Positions 36,894 to 45,582 of a stretch of DNA of 64,000 nucleotides are shown piece after piece. The DNA is taken from positions 580,037-644,036 of the forward strand of contig NZ_PZJM01000003.1 in NCBI RefSeq assembly GCF_003206045.1, in the 5' to 3' direction. The DNA comes from Salinicola lusitanus (GTDB taxonomy: Bacteria > Pseudomonadota > Gammaproteobacteria > Pseudomonadales > Halomonadaceae). Positions within the stretch are counted from its first letter, which is position 1. The number at the start of each line of letters is the position of its first letter. The notes under the pieces were generated by a model. That model worked only from the letters and a program-made list of their open reading frames with translations. It was not told where the DNA came from and made no database searches. The position numbers and the translations under genes were made by a program.

Positions 36894-37618
36894 TCGCCAT
36901 CGACCATATCCACAAGGCCTTCGGTGCGACCCAGGTGCTCAAGGGCGTCAGCCTCGAGGTCGCCGCCGGCGAAGTGGTCTGTCTCATCGGCCCTTCCGGC
37001 TCGGGCAAGTCCACCGTGCTGCGCTGCATCAACGGTCTGGAAAGTTACGACAGCGGCGCGATCACCATCCACGGGCAGACGGTGGATGTCAGGCGCAGCG
37101 ATATCCACGCGCTGCGCACCCGGGTCGGCATGGTGTTTCAGCGCTTCAATCTCTTTCCCCACCGCACGGTGCTCGAGAACGTGATGGAGGGCCCCATCTT
37201 CGTCAAGGGCGAGCCCCGGGCCGAAGCGCGCCAGCACGCTCAGTCGCTGCTCGAAAAGGTCGGCCTGGCCGAGAAACAGGCGGCCTACCCGACCCAGCTC
37301 TCCGGCGGCCAGCAGCAGCGGGTGGCGATCGCCCGGGCGCTGGCGATGCGTCCGGAGGCGATCCTGTTCGACGAGCCCACCTCCGCGCTCGACCCGGAGC
37401 TGGTGGGCGATGTGCTGACGGTGATGCGCGGCCTGGCGGCGGAGGGCATGACCATGGTCGTGGTCACCCACGAGATGAGTTTCGCCAAGGAGGTAGCCGA
37501 TCGGGTCTGCTTCCTTTACGGCGGCCAGATCGTCGAGGAGGGGCCGGCGTCACGCGTGCTCAGCGAGCCACAGAACGCGCGCACGCAGGATTTCCTGCGC
37601 CGCGTGCTCGACCACTGA
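36890..37618 (+). CDS. Amino-acid ABC transporter ATP-binding protein
   Basis: 242 residues, GlnQ/HisP type. Walker [10 protein letters not shown] (about 35-43), signature [15 protein letters not shown], Walker [15 protein letters not shown] and the switch His in VVTHEMSF are intact. It powers the importer of the preceding two genes and is followed 15 bases later by the oxidase gene, indicating one operon. Confidence 0.95.
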   Translation: MIAIDHIHKAFGATQVLKGVSLEVAAGEVVCLIGPSGSGKSTVLRCINGLESYDSGAITIHGQTVDVRRSDIHALRTRVGMVFQRFNLFPHRTVLENVMEGPIFVKGEPRAEARQHAQSLLEKVGLAEKQAAYPTQLSGGQQQRVAIARALAMRPEAILFDEPTSALDPELVGDVLTVMRGLAAEGMTMVVVTHEMSFAKEVADRVCFLYGGQIVEEGPASRVLSEPQNARTQDFLRRVLDH

Positions 37619-37633
37619 ACAGGAGAAGCATCG

Positions 37634-38923
37634 ATGCCCACTTCACAGCCGATGCTGCGCTCGCTCTGGGCCGAGAGTCAGCCGCCGACGGCGCCGCTAC
37701 CCGCACTCGAAGGTACCTGCCGCAGCGACGTGTTGATTGTCGGCGGCGGCTTCACCGGGGTCGCCGCGGCGCTGGCGCTGGCCGAACGCGGCATCTCGAC
37801 CCGCCTGCTGGAGGCCAGCACGATCGGCTGGGGCGCCTCAGGACGCAACGGCGGCCAGGTCATCCCGGGGCTCAAGTACGACCCCGACCAACTGATCGAA
37901 CGCTATGGCCAGGAGCGCGGCGAACGCCTGATCGATACCAGCAGCCGCAATGCCGACGTGGTCTTCGCGCTCATCCAGCGCCACGCCATCGAGTGTGACA
38001 GCCAGCGTCAGGGCTGGCTGCAGCCCGCGGCCACCCAAGCCGGCATCCAGCGGATCGAGAGCCGCGCCGCACAGTGGGCCGCGCGTGGCGTCGAGGTCGA
38101 GTGGCTGGCGCGGGAGGCCTGCGCCGAGCGCCTCGGCACCGCGGCCTATCTGGCCGGCTGGCGCGACCCGCGCGCGGGAAGCCTCAATCCGCTGGCCTTC
38201 GTGCGCGGCCTAGCCCGGGCGGCGAGCGCCGCGGGAGCACAGCTCCACGAGGGCTCGGCGGTGACCGGGCTGACCCGTCAGGCCGAGGGCTGGCGGGCGA
38301 CCACCGCCCATGGAGAGGTGGTGGCCGAGAGAGTCCTGCTGTGCACCAACGGCTATACCGACGCCTTGCAGCCGGGCCTGGCACGCAGCCTGATCGCCGC
38401 CAACAGTTTTCAGATCGCGACCCGGCCGCTGAGCCCGGCAGAAGGCGGCGCCATTCTGCCCCGGGGAGAGGTCGCCTCGGACGCGCGCAAGCTACTGTTC
38501 TACTTTCGCCGCGACGCCGCCGGTCGACTGCTGTTCGGCGGGCGTGGACCCTTTCATGATCCCCGTGACCCCACCGATTTCCGTCACCTGATCAGCGGCA
38601 TGACCAGGCTCTATCCGGCGCTGAAGGGCGTCGAGATCGACTATGCCTGGGGCGGGCGGGTGGCGTTGACCCAGGATTCCATGCCGCACGTGCACGAACC
38701 CGCCCCCGGCTTGCACGTGGCACTGGGCTACAACGGCCGTGGCGTGGGGATGGGCACCCATCTGGGCAGCCTGATCGGCCGCCATCTCGGTACCCGGGCG
38801 CTCGCCGACGCCCTGCCGTTACCGGTCACCTCCATCGCGCCGATCCCGCTGCACGGCCTTCAGCGGCTCTACGTCGCGGCGGTGATCCAGTACTATCGAA
38901 CCCAGGATTGGCTGGAGCGATGA
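37634..38923 (+). CDS. FAD-dependent amine/amino-acid oxidase (PuuB/OrdL-like)
   Basis: 429-residue DAO-family flavoprotein. FAD binding is VLIVGGGFTGVAAALALAERG (about 35-55), followed by GWGASGRNGGQVIPGLKYDPDQL, which is characteristic of gamma-glutamylputrescine oxidase and related OrdL proteins, and a late GYNGRGVGMGTHLGSLIG. It would release an aldehyde or keto product, ammonia or amine, and hydrogen peroxide. The gene follows the importer and precedes an IclR gene. Candidate substrates are a polyamine derivative or a small amino acid. Confidence 0.87.
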   Translation: MPTSQPMLRSLWAESQPPTAPLPALEGTCRSDVLIVGGGFTGVAAALALAERGISTRLLEASTIGWGASGRNGGQVIPGLKYDPDQLIERYGQERGERLIDTSSRNADVVFALIQRHAIECDSQRQGWLQPAATQAGIQRIESRAAQWAARGVEVEWLAREACAERLGTAAYLAGWRDPRAGSLNPLAFVRGLARAASAAGAQLHEGSAVTGLTRQAEGWRATTAHGEVVAERVLLCTNGYTDALQPGLARSLIAANSFQIATRPLSPAEGGAILPRGEVASDARKLLFYFRRDAAGRLLFGGRGPFHDPRDPTDFRHLISGMTRLYPALKGVEIDYAWGGRVALTQDSMPHVHEPAPGLHVALGYNGRGVGMGTHLGSLIGRHLGTRALADALPLPVTSIAPIPLHGLQRLYVAAVIQYYRTQDWLER

Positions 38924-38934
38924 CAGGAGACCCG

Positions 38935-39729
38935 ATGGCCGACTCAACAAGCGCCGGTGCCCGCTCGGCGCTGTTCAACCAGTCCATCGAGAAGGCGTTC
39001 GTGGTGCTGGGGCTGTTCGATGCCCACCACAGCGAACTCAGCCTGTCGGAGATCGCTCGGCTCACCGACATGAGCATGGGCTCGGTGCAGCGGATCACCC
39101 ATACCCTGGAGCAGCTCGGCTATCTGGTGCGCGTGGCGCAGAGCCGCAAGTACCGGATCGGCATCGGGGTGCTCGACGTGGGCGCGCACTATCTCGAGGC
39201 CAATCTGCTGATCGATTGCGCCAATCCGTATCTGTCGGATCTCAGCAATCGCTGCCTGGAAACGGTCTCGCTGACCGAGCCCTGCGGGCTCGATATGGTC
39301 TATGTGGCGCGCTTTACCAGCCGCCACTACATACCGATCCATATGCCGATCGGCAGCCGTGTGCCGATGTTCTGCACCGCCTCCGGGCGCGCCTATCTCT
39401 CGGCGCTCGATGACGCCACCCTGCGCGATCATCTCGAACGCAGCGAGCGCATCGCCCATACCGCCAACACCGTGACCGAGATCGAGGCACTGATGGAGAT
39501 CGTGCAGCAGTGCCGCCAGCGCGGTCTGGCCTGGAACAACGCCGAGTACTTCCGCGGCGACATCAATATCGCCGCGCCCGTGATCAACGCCTCGGGCCGT
39601 CCGGTGGCGGCGGTCCACGTCACCGCCCCTGCCAGCCGCTGGCAGCTGGAGAACGCCATCGACACCCTCGGGCCACCGCTGCTGGAGTGTGCCCGGGCGA
39701 TCACCCAGGCGGCGCGCACCCGACGCTAA
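38935..39729 (+). CDS. IclR-family transcriptional regulator
   Basis: 264 residues from ATG 38935 (SD AGGAGA). N-terminal winged helix (about 10-75: LSEIARLTDMSMGSVQRITHTLEQLGYL), then the IclR effector domain (about 80-255) with GSRVPMFCTASGRAYLSALDD. It is the last gene of the ABC importer/oxidase operon, 11 bases after the oxidase, and probably regulates that cluster. It is followed by a degenerate aminotransferase tail. Confidence 0.92.
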   Translation: MADSTSAGARSALFNQSIEKAFVVLGLFDAHHSELSLSEIARLTDMSMGSVQRITHTLEQLGYLVRVAQSRKYRIGIGVLDVGAHYLEANLLIDCANPYLSDLSNRCLETVSLTEPCGLDMVYVARFTSRHYIPIHMPIGSRVPMFCTASGRAYLSALDDATLRDHLERSERIAHTANTVTEIEALMEIVQQCRQRGLAWNNAEYFRGDINIAAPVINASGRPVAAVHVTAPASRWQLENAIDTLGPPLLECARAITQAARTRR

Positions 39730-39730
39730 G

Positions 39731-39814
39731 CCCGGCTCACCCGTCACCATCGACGAGGCCGAACAGGGTCAGATGGTCATCGACGAGGCGGTGGCGGCAG
39801 TCGGTAGAGGATGA
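39731..39814 (+). pseudogene. Remnant of an aminotransferase 3-prime end
   Basis: Reading from 39731, the frame PGSPVTIDEAEQGQMVIDEAVAAVGRG ends in TGA at 39812-39814. It matches the tail of the class III aminotransferase at 31721-33025 (VTAGEAEQGLAIIDEALGTLG then stop), and 14 bases (GAGGCCGAACAGGG) are identical. No upstream part of such a gene remains, because the IclR gene ends two bases earlier. It is best explained as what is left of a deleted aminotransferase that once ended the oxidase cluster, or as a small duplicated piece. Confidence 0.65.
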
Positions 39815-39825
39815 TCGACAACTGG

Positions 39826-39847
39826 GGACCCGCCCACAGGCGGGTCC
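39826..39847. terminator. Hairpin between IclR gene and methyltransferase copy 2
   Basis: GGACCCGCC, loop CACA, GGCGGGTCC: nine perfect pairs between convergent genes. There is only a weak T content downstream on either strand. Confidence 0.65.
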
Positions 39848-39882
39848 TCACTTCACCTACGCTTACCCGAGAGTCTCACGCG

Positions 39883-40542
39883 TCATCGAGAGCTCGGCAG
39901 CAGCTGCCAGGCGACCTCGACGAAACGCGACACGCCCGCGTCGCGGAAGCTGAGCGAGGCGTCAAGCACGTCCTTGCGCGACAGTTCGGTAATGGTATGA
40001 CTCCCGGCGTAGTGATCGGCCACTTCCTCTGGCCACACCGGAAACGGCGGCCCCGCCTTCTCCGTCGGATCGTACTCGAAGGTGATCAGCAGCTGCGGCG
40101 CGGCGTGGGTCAACGCCAGGATCTGAGCGGCATAGGCGGCACGCATCGACGCTGGCAAGGCCACCAGCGCAGCGCGGTCGTAGACCAGGTCGACCGGCCC
40201 CAGATCGTCGTCGCCGAGGCGGAAGATATCGCCCTGGAAGATCGTCAATCTACCGGCGTGCCAATATTGACCGCCCTCCCAGGAGGAGATGTCCGGGACC
40301 AGTTTCAGTGATTCGAAAAGCTGGCTGACCGCAATCTCGCTCAGCTCCGCGCCGACCACCCGATACCCCGCCTCCAGCAGCCAGCCGATATCCAGCGTCT
40401 TGCCACATAGCGGCAGAAAGATCCTCGCGTCGGCAACGAGACCGAACCGCGACAGGTTGCGCTTGAGAATGGGATGGACGAACGAGAGGTGGAAACCGAG
40501 TTGATCGTTTTTCCATCGGGTCTGCCAGAAGTCGTGTTCCAT
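39883..40542 (-). CDS. tpm: Thiopurine S-methyltransferase, copy 2
   Basis: 219 residues from ATG 40542 (MEHDFWQTRWKNDQLGFH); an upstream in-frame ATG at 40557 would add MKSIR. All TPMT motifs are present: IFLPLCGKTLDIGWLLEAGY, GDIFRL, DLVYDRAALVALP and the PFPVWPEEVADHYAG block. It differs clearly from copy 1 in the N-terminal two thirds, yet the last 211 bases differ at only 5 positions. Both copies look intact and functional, so this is a duplicated family with local homogenisation. Confidence 0.93.
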   Translation of the reverse strand: MEHDFWQTRWKNDQLGFHLSFVHPILKRNLSRFGLVADARIFLPLCGKTLDIGWLLEAGYRVVGAELSEIAVSQLFESLKLVPDISSWEGGQYWHAGRLTIFQGDIFRLGDDDLGPVDLVYDRAALVALPASMRAAYAAQILALTHAAPQLLITFEYDPTEKAGPPFPVWPEEVADHYAGSHTITELSRKDVLDASLSFRDAGVSRFVEVAWQLLPSSR

Positions 40543-40557
40543 GCGGATGCTCTTCAT

Positions 40558-40959
40558 GAGGGCCAGCAGGGAGCTTACTCATATGCGTCCATCCTGACAG
40601 CACGACTTAGGTTTGTAGGAAGTGCAGGCCCAGGACTTTCGGCCCAAACCTGATTATTCGACAAACGATCAGCGTCAAGTTTACGGCCGCTACCTCGCCT
40701 GCCTTAAATATCGACTTAAGTTGAAAGCTATTTCCCATTTAAACCTTCGTGAAACAATAAAAATTATAAAAAAACGCGATAGGCATTCAAATTAACCCAA
40801 AGGGAGATCTATCGAGTGAATTCGGGCCTTACCCTCTAGGGGTCACTCACATGACGAATGTCTTTCAGCAGGTTCAGGCTTCTGCCGATCTCGCACCTGC
40901 CATACCCGAAAAAACCGGCCACTCGAGAGCCGACGGGAATAATAACCAGGAGCCCCGCC
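40558..40959. other. AT-rich leader region of the large repeat protein
   Basis: About 400 bases before the large gene, with 40640-40800 markedly AT-rich against the GC-rich surroundings (runs such as ATAAAAATTATAAAAAAA). It holds an ACTTAAGT palindrome at 40714-40721 and the promoter of the large gene, though I cannot fix one -35/-10 pair. A short frame from ATG 40851 (preceded by AGGGG) overlaps the large gene out of frame; I do not call it a gene. Confidence 0.55.
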
Positions 40960-43900
40960 ATGTCCGTTTCAGGAGTCGTCGTCACGCCTCGCAGTGTCGA
41001 AGAGTCGCTCTCCCGCAAGTCGAGCGACAGCGATGCGTCCGACAAGGAAAATCCGAGTCTCGAGTCGTTCAGAACCAAGGCCAGGGAAAAGAGCTGGCAT
41101 GTGGTGGAGGAGGACGACGGACTCCCCCCCGTCAGCAACCTGAAACCAAACCGTGAAGACGCCACCACCATCACCTTCAAGTATGAGGGCAAGACTTACG
41201 CCGTTTCCGAGCATCTATCGCCCTTCAAGTACTCGGTGCTGGAAAACAGGCTGGCAGGTACCGAGATCAGCCAGACCGATAACAATATCGAGGTCAAGGT
41301 CGAGGAGTCGGAAGCGACCGATGTCATGAACGCCAAGACGACCGAGGACGACAAGACGGTCGGCGAGCTGTTCAACGACACCATGAAGGAAGAGTGGGGC
41401 GACCTGGATCTCGATGACCCTCGCCGACAGTATTATGAGTTGCTTCAGGCCAAGTCCGCGCTGGTCAACGGCTACGGCATCCTGCCCTACCAGACCCAGA
41501 AGGATGCGTTTCCGTGGCCGGGCGATACCGAGCCGACCCTGCCGAACTCCGTGATCATGGATCAGGCGAGCACCTACGGTCTGCTCGACGAGGAGGAGAT
41601 CGCCAGCAAGCTCGCCGAGGTGTCCCAGAACGAGAGCGTCGTCTCCGGCGTCGACGACCTGATGCAGGGCGCGGTCGACAAGATCAAGGACAAGTCCGGC
41701 CTGACCCATCGCGTCCACGAGACCATGATGAGTCCCGAGTATCTGGAGATGCTCGAGGGCATGGGCGACGACGCCGCCAAGACCCGCTTCGCCAACGACA
41801 TCAAGACGCTGGACTATCTGGATAGCGACAAGGCCAGCGAAGTACGCAGCCAGACACTCGACAAGGGCCTGATCGACGAGATCAGTGGCGTGATCGAAGA
41901 GGGCAGCTATTCCGACGAAGCCCTCGAGACGGCGGTCAACGATCAGGTACAGATGGGGTTGCAGGGCACGTTTTCCTCCATCTTCGGCATTACCTTTTCC
42001 GACCGGACCGTCCAGAACTACCTCAAGAACGGCGAGGGCGACCTGCCCGACGACGTCAAGCGCGGGCTGGAAAGCTACAAGGCGGCGGTCAAGATCGCCT
42101 CCAACGCCGTTCTCGGGTCGTTCAAGGAGAATGGCAAGTTCGACATCAAGGATGTCTCGTCGCGGATCTCCCAGGTCCTCGGCAAGAGCAACCCCGACCT
42201 GTCCACCAAGGTCAGAAACGGAGCGGCGGCGCTGCTGCAGGCCAGCATGAAGAACGGCGTGCTCCCCGGCATGGGTGGCATCCTCACCGCCACCGCCGCG
42301 ATCTACACCCTGAACAAGAACATGGGGGAGACCACGGAGGATCGCCTGGCGGCGGCGCGGCTGCTGCTGATCACCGTGGCCACCTCCCCCGCCATGGCGC
42401 TGGCCGGCGCCAAGACGTATGAACTGTTCCAGGACACTCTCAACAAGCCCGGCATGGCGACACGGCTGGGTCTCGAGAACAACGATCAAATTCGGGAAGC
42501 GTTCGTCAAACACTTCCCGAACTCGACGGAGAGTGTCTCGGTACCGGAAGCCGACGTCGTCGAACTGGAATCCCTCGAGAGCCAGCGCCAGGCGATCTCC
42601 GCAACCCCGCCGCAACTGGATACGCCGGACCTTGCACCGGGCTGGGCCGACGACGTCGAGCGCTTCTTCGACGAGATCGCCAGCGGTGAAGGTGAGGGTG
42701 CCCGCTTCGTCCCCCTCCCCGACGATGCCGACGTTGGCCTGGAAGAGGCGCTGAACGATCCCAACGAGCGCATCTCCAGCGCGGGCAGCAACAATGGCCA
42801 GAGCCTGGCCGACAATCTCGATAATCTGGATGCCGACAGCCGCGCCAGCGTGATGGGCATGGCGGGTGACCGGCTCAGTAACATGGGGCTCGATCCGAGC
42901 GAGATGGATACCCCCAGCAAGCTCAGGATCGTGGGTTCGGTGATGGGGACGGTCGGCGGCATCGCCGACGGCGCCGGCGGTATTCTGGACATCGCCCTCG
43001 GCGCCATGTCGATCGACCAGCTACGTGACAATCCCGATGCCCTGCCCAGCGAATACGCCGCCGCCTCGATGCAGCTACTCGGGGGCGTGGGCATCGCCGG
43101 CATGGCAGGGACCCAACTGGCCAGCATGATCGCGGGGCCGGCCACCGCCTCGGCGCTGGGCTTGGCCTCGGGCGCGCTGGGGATCGCCGGCGTCGGCTTC
43201 GGCGCCATCGCCGCCATCGTCACCGGCGTGATTGCCAAGCAGAAGCAGGATCAGAAGAAAGCGGAAGTCCTGGACGACTTCCAGACCTGGAGCGGGCTCG
43301 GCGTCACCGAGGACGACTGGGGCGACAAGCTCAACTACGTGCTCCACGCCCGCTACGAATACAACTACTACCATGGCTCCAGTCGTTACGACGACCTCTA
43401 TCCCGAAGACAAGCCCATGTGGGAAGCCAGGCCGGAGCAGTACGAGGATTTCACCGAATACGTCGAAGAGCACGGCAATATTTCCGACGACTGGTTCGAT
43501 GACTGGGACGACGATCATGACGCTGGTATCGGCGAGGGCACACCGGATCCTTCGGGCCTGCCTCGCTTCGGCGACGACGGAGACCCCGGTACGGCCGGTG
43601 ACTTCAAGACAGACGTCGATCGCGTCGACGTGGGCTCGATCGAGCTGGCCGACGACGGTCGCGTCATCTTCGTCAAGGATGGTGTCAAGCAGGTCATCGA
43701 TCCGCTGATTGGCGAAAAAGCCGGTGAGAGCGACCGCAAGGAGATCATCGACTACCTGACCGACCTCCATGAAATCACGCATCCCGATGGGAAGCGGGAT
43801 CAGAAAATCATCGACCGAATTACCCGGCTCCATGACGAATCCGACCGCTACAACGACATCGACGACCTGAAACGGGCGCTCGACGATTCACAGCCCTTCC

Positions 43901-44952
43901 TGCTGGGCAAGGATGGCAAGCACAAGGCGGGTACGTTCGGAGACTTCCAGGAGGATATCGATCGTGTCGAGATCGACTCCATCGAACTCGATCCGACCGA
44001 CAGCAGCAAGATCAGCTTCATCAAGGATGGCGTCCGTTGGCAACTCGACACCGAAAACCGCGGAAGTCTGTCGAAAAGCGATGCCAACGATATCTTCGAT
44101 TACCTCAAGAACCTTTACATCATGGTCCACCCGGACGGCGAACTGGACCAGGACTTGGCGGACGAGATAGATGAGCTGCAGGGAGGCTCGGACGACTATA
44201 ACGACCTCGACGACCTGCGCGAAGAGCTCGACCTCGGCACCGATCCCAGTGGCCTGCCGGTCTTCGGTGACGGCGGCATTCCCGGAACCTACGGCGACTT
44301 CAAGGAGGACATCGACCGCGTCGACATCGGCTCGATCGAACTGAAGGACGATGGACGCGTCATCTTCGTCAAGGACGGTGTGAAACAGATCATCAACACC
44401 TCAGAGGGCGATGACTCCGATCGGGGCACGCGGGAGAAGATCATCCGTTATCTGACGGATCTTCACGACATCGCTAGTCCCGATGGAGAACTGGACCAGG
44501 ATCGCGTCGATGAAATGAACGATGTCTTCGGCAAGACCGATAGATACAACGATACCGACGCCATCCGACAGTATCTCGACGCCGACGCCCCTGCGGCCTG
44601 GGACGAGAACCCGGGAACGGTCAAGATATTCGGTGACAAGGGAAGTCCGGGCCATTTCAGTGAATTCAAGAAGGACATCGATACCGTCGACATTGCCTCC
44701 ATCAGGCTGAGACCGGACGGCGAGATCTATTTCAAACGCTCGGGAGAGTGGTACGTCCTGACGCCCAACGCCAATAGCAAGATCGAGGATGAGTTCGACG
44801 ATTTCGTGGACTATCTGACCGAACTTCACGATATCACCCACCCGGATGGCGTTCTGGACAAGCGACTTGCGGCCAGGATCGATGAACTACAGGGCGGCAG
44901 CGACGACTACAACGACCTGGATGACTTGAAGGCGTTTCTGAACATCGGATAA
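40960..44952 (+). CDS. Large acidic repeat protein, possible HrpK-like translocator/effector
   Basis: 1330 residues from ATG 40960, chosen for AGGAG 7 bases upstream; the frame is open from 40858 without a good site. No Sec signal; the N-terminus is Ser/Lys/Asp-rich (1-50). A globular region (50-430) is followed by hydrophobic Gly/Ala segments near 434-452, 466-490, 658-684 and 708-760. Then come a linker rich in Asp/Tyr/Trp and four repeats at 863-977, 978-1094, 1095-1209 and 1210-1330. Each repeat has a GDFKxDIDxVDIxSIEL strand block, FxKDGV, a YLTDLHDIxHPDG helix and an end of the YNDLDDLxxxL type. The hydrophobic hairpins suggest membrane insertion or pore formation, and the start and middle recall HrpK-type type III translocators, but that is a low-confidence guess. 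No secretion genes are in the window. It has its own AT-rich leader and terminator. Confidence 0.8.
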   Translation: MSVSGVVVTPRSVEESLSRKSSDSDASDKENPSLESFRTKAREKSWHVVEEDDGLPPVSNLKPNREDATTITFKYEGKTYAVSEHLSPFKYSVLENRLAGTEISQTDNNIEVKVEESEATDVMNAKTTEDDKTVGELFNDTMKEEWGDLDLDDPRRQYYELLQAKSALVNGYGILPYQTQKDAFPWPGDTEPTLPNSVIMDQASTYGLLDEEEIASKLAEVSQNESVVSGVDDLMQGAVDKIKDKSGLTHRVHETMMSPEYLEMLEGMGDDAAKTRFANDIKTLDYLDSDKASEVRSQTLDKGLIDEISGVIEEGSYSDEALETAVNDQVQMGLQGTFSSIFGITFSDRTVQNYLKNGEGDLPDDVKRGLESYKAAVKIASNAVLGSFKENGKFDIKDVSSRISQVLGKSNPDLSTKVRNGAAALLQASMKNGVLPGMGGILTATAAIYTLNKNMGETTEDRLAAARLLLITVATSPAMALAGAKTYELFQDTLNKPGMATRLGLENNDQIREAFVKHFPNSTESVSVPEADVVELESLESQRQAISATPPQLDTPDLAPGWADDVERFFDEIASGEGEGARFVPLPDDADVGLEEALNDPNERISSAGSNNGQSLADNLDNLDADSRASVMGMAGDRLSNMGLDPSEMDTPSKLRIVGSVMGTVGGIADGAGGILDIALGAMSIDQLRDNPDALPSEYAAASMQLLGGVGIAGMAGTQLASMIAGPATASALGLASGALGIAGVGFGAIAAIVTGVIAKQKQDQKKAEVLDDFQTWSGLGVTEDDWGDKLNYVLHARYEYNYYHGSSRYDDLYPEDKPMWEARPEQYEDFTEYVEEHGNISDDWFDDWDDDHDAGIGEGTPDPSGLPRFGDDGDPGTAGDFKTDVDRVDVGSIELADDGRVIFVKDGVKQVIDPLIGEKAGESDRKEIIDYLTDLHEITHPDGKRDQKIIDRITRLHDESDRYNDIDDLKRALDDSQPFLLGKDGKHKAGTFGDFQEDIDRVEIDSIELDPTDSSKISFIKDGVRWQLDTENRGSLSKSDANDIFDYLKNLYIMVHPDGELDQDLADEIDELQGGSDDYNDLDDLREELDLGTDPSGLPVFGDGGIPGTYGDFKEDIDRVDIGSIELKDDGRVIFVKDGVKQIINTSEGDDSDRGTREKIIRYLTDLHDIASPDGELDQDRVDEMNDVFGKTDRYNDTDAIRQYLDADAPAAWDENPGTVKIFGDKGSPGHFSEFKKDIDTVDIASIRLRPDGEIYFKRSGEWYVLTPNANSKIEDEFDDFVDYLTELHDITHPDGVLDKRLAARIDELQGGSDDYNDLDDLKAFLNIG
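43546..44949 (+). repeat. Four about 115-residue protein repeats
   Basis: In-frame units start at 43546, 43891, 44242 and 44587. Units 1 and 3 are the most alike (both open with DPSGLP and contain GRVIFVKDGVKQ), and units 2 and 4 share ARIDELQGGSDDYNDLDDL-type ends. This A-B-A-B similarity points to duplication of a two-repeat block. HPDGxLDQ segments look like Asp-rich, possibly calcium-binding loops. Confidence 0.85.
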
Positions 44953-44968
44953 GGGGAAACCTTCCCTT

Positions 44969-44989
44969 GGGGCGGACCACGCCCCTTTT
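44969..44989 (+). terminator. Rho-independent terminator after the large repeat gene
   Basis: GGGGCG, loop GACCA, CGCCCC, followed by TTTT, 17 bases after the stop codon. It is one of the two clearest intrinsic terminators in the window and makes the large gene a single-gene unit. Confidence 0.85.
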
Positions 44990-45582
44990 ACTCGAGAGTC
45001 CCGACCGTCTCGACGGCAATCTCGTCGCGTCCATCGATCGCGTTACCGCTCGAAGATATTCCAGACCCGAGAGCGACAAGCCCAAACCCCGTGAGCCGCC
45101 TCCGGCGAGGTGGCTCGCGGCCCTCTTCGGTTTCAAGCCGGACGCCTCAACCTTCGACTCGCAGCCAACGCCCTCTGGTCGCCGAGACCGGCGCGCTCTT
45201 TCGCGCGATATCGAGCACGTCGAGAATCCCGCCCGCGTCACGAATTCCGGACGATGCCTTCGGCGCGAGCGACAGCAGTCCGCACCAACCGACGCCGAAC
45301 GTCAGGCTGACGTTGTAAGCACCGGAACCGCTCCCGCCAATGACGGCAGGCCAAATGAGCACCGCGGCCTGTGCCCCTCGCTGCCCGTTGCAAAGACGGC
45401 TGCAGGAAAAACCACGTCATGCCAACCATCTATAGCGCTGTCGCTAAAAAAGCAAAATCCTAATTAAAGCTTGTTCTCTGTCGGGCCGATAGGGTTCACC
45501 AGATCTTGCCAGGGGGCTGGATCGGGAATCGTCAAGGTATCTCCGATGGGACCGGAAGTGTCCATCTGCATCGACCAGGAAG
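44990..45582. other. Gap of unclear content
   Basis: About 590 bases. Open frames exist on both strands, but they are low-complexity, overlap one another, lack ribosome sites and match nothing I recognise. The last 150 bases (45430-45480) turn AT-rich and could hold the promoter of the following lipoprotein gene. Decayed coding sequence is possible but not demonstrable by eye. Confidence 0.5.

Noticed and set aside
40851-41156. 101-codon frame overlapping the start of the large repeat gene
   Set aside because: It has an AGGGG upstream, but most of it is a shifted frame of the large gene with Arg/Gln-rich shadow composition.
41215-42615. 466-codon minus-strand frame opposite the large repeat protein
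   Set aside because: Composition is that of a reverse-frame shadow; the plus-strand gene has the ribosome site and terminator.
40960-44952. RTX or cadherin-type calcium-repeat adhesin
   Set aside because: No GGxGxD nonapeptides, no Sec signal and no type I export partner genes; the repeats are mixed alpha/beta with one Asp-rich loop each.
44967-45467. 166-codon frame after the large gene
   Set aside because: Begins inside the terminator hairpin and has low-complexity Pro/Arg/Ser composition without a ribosome site.
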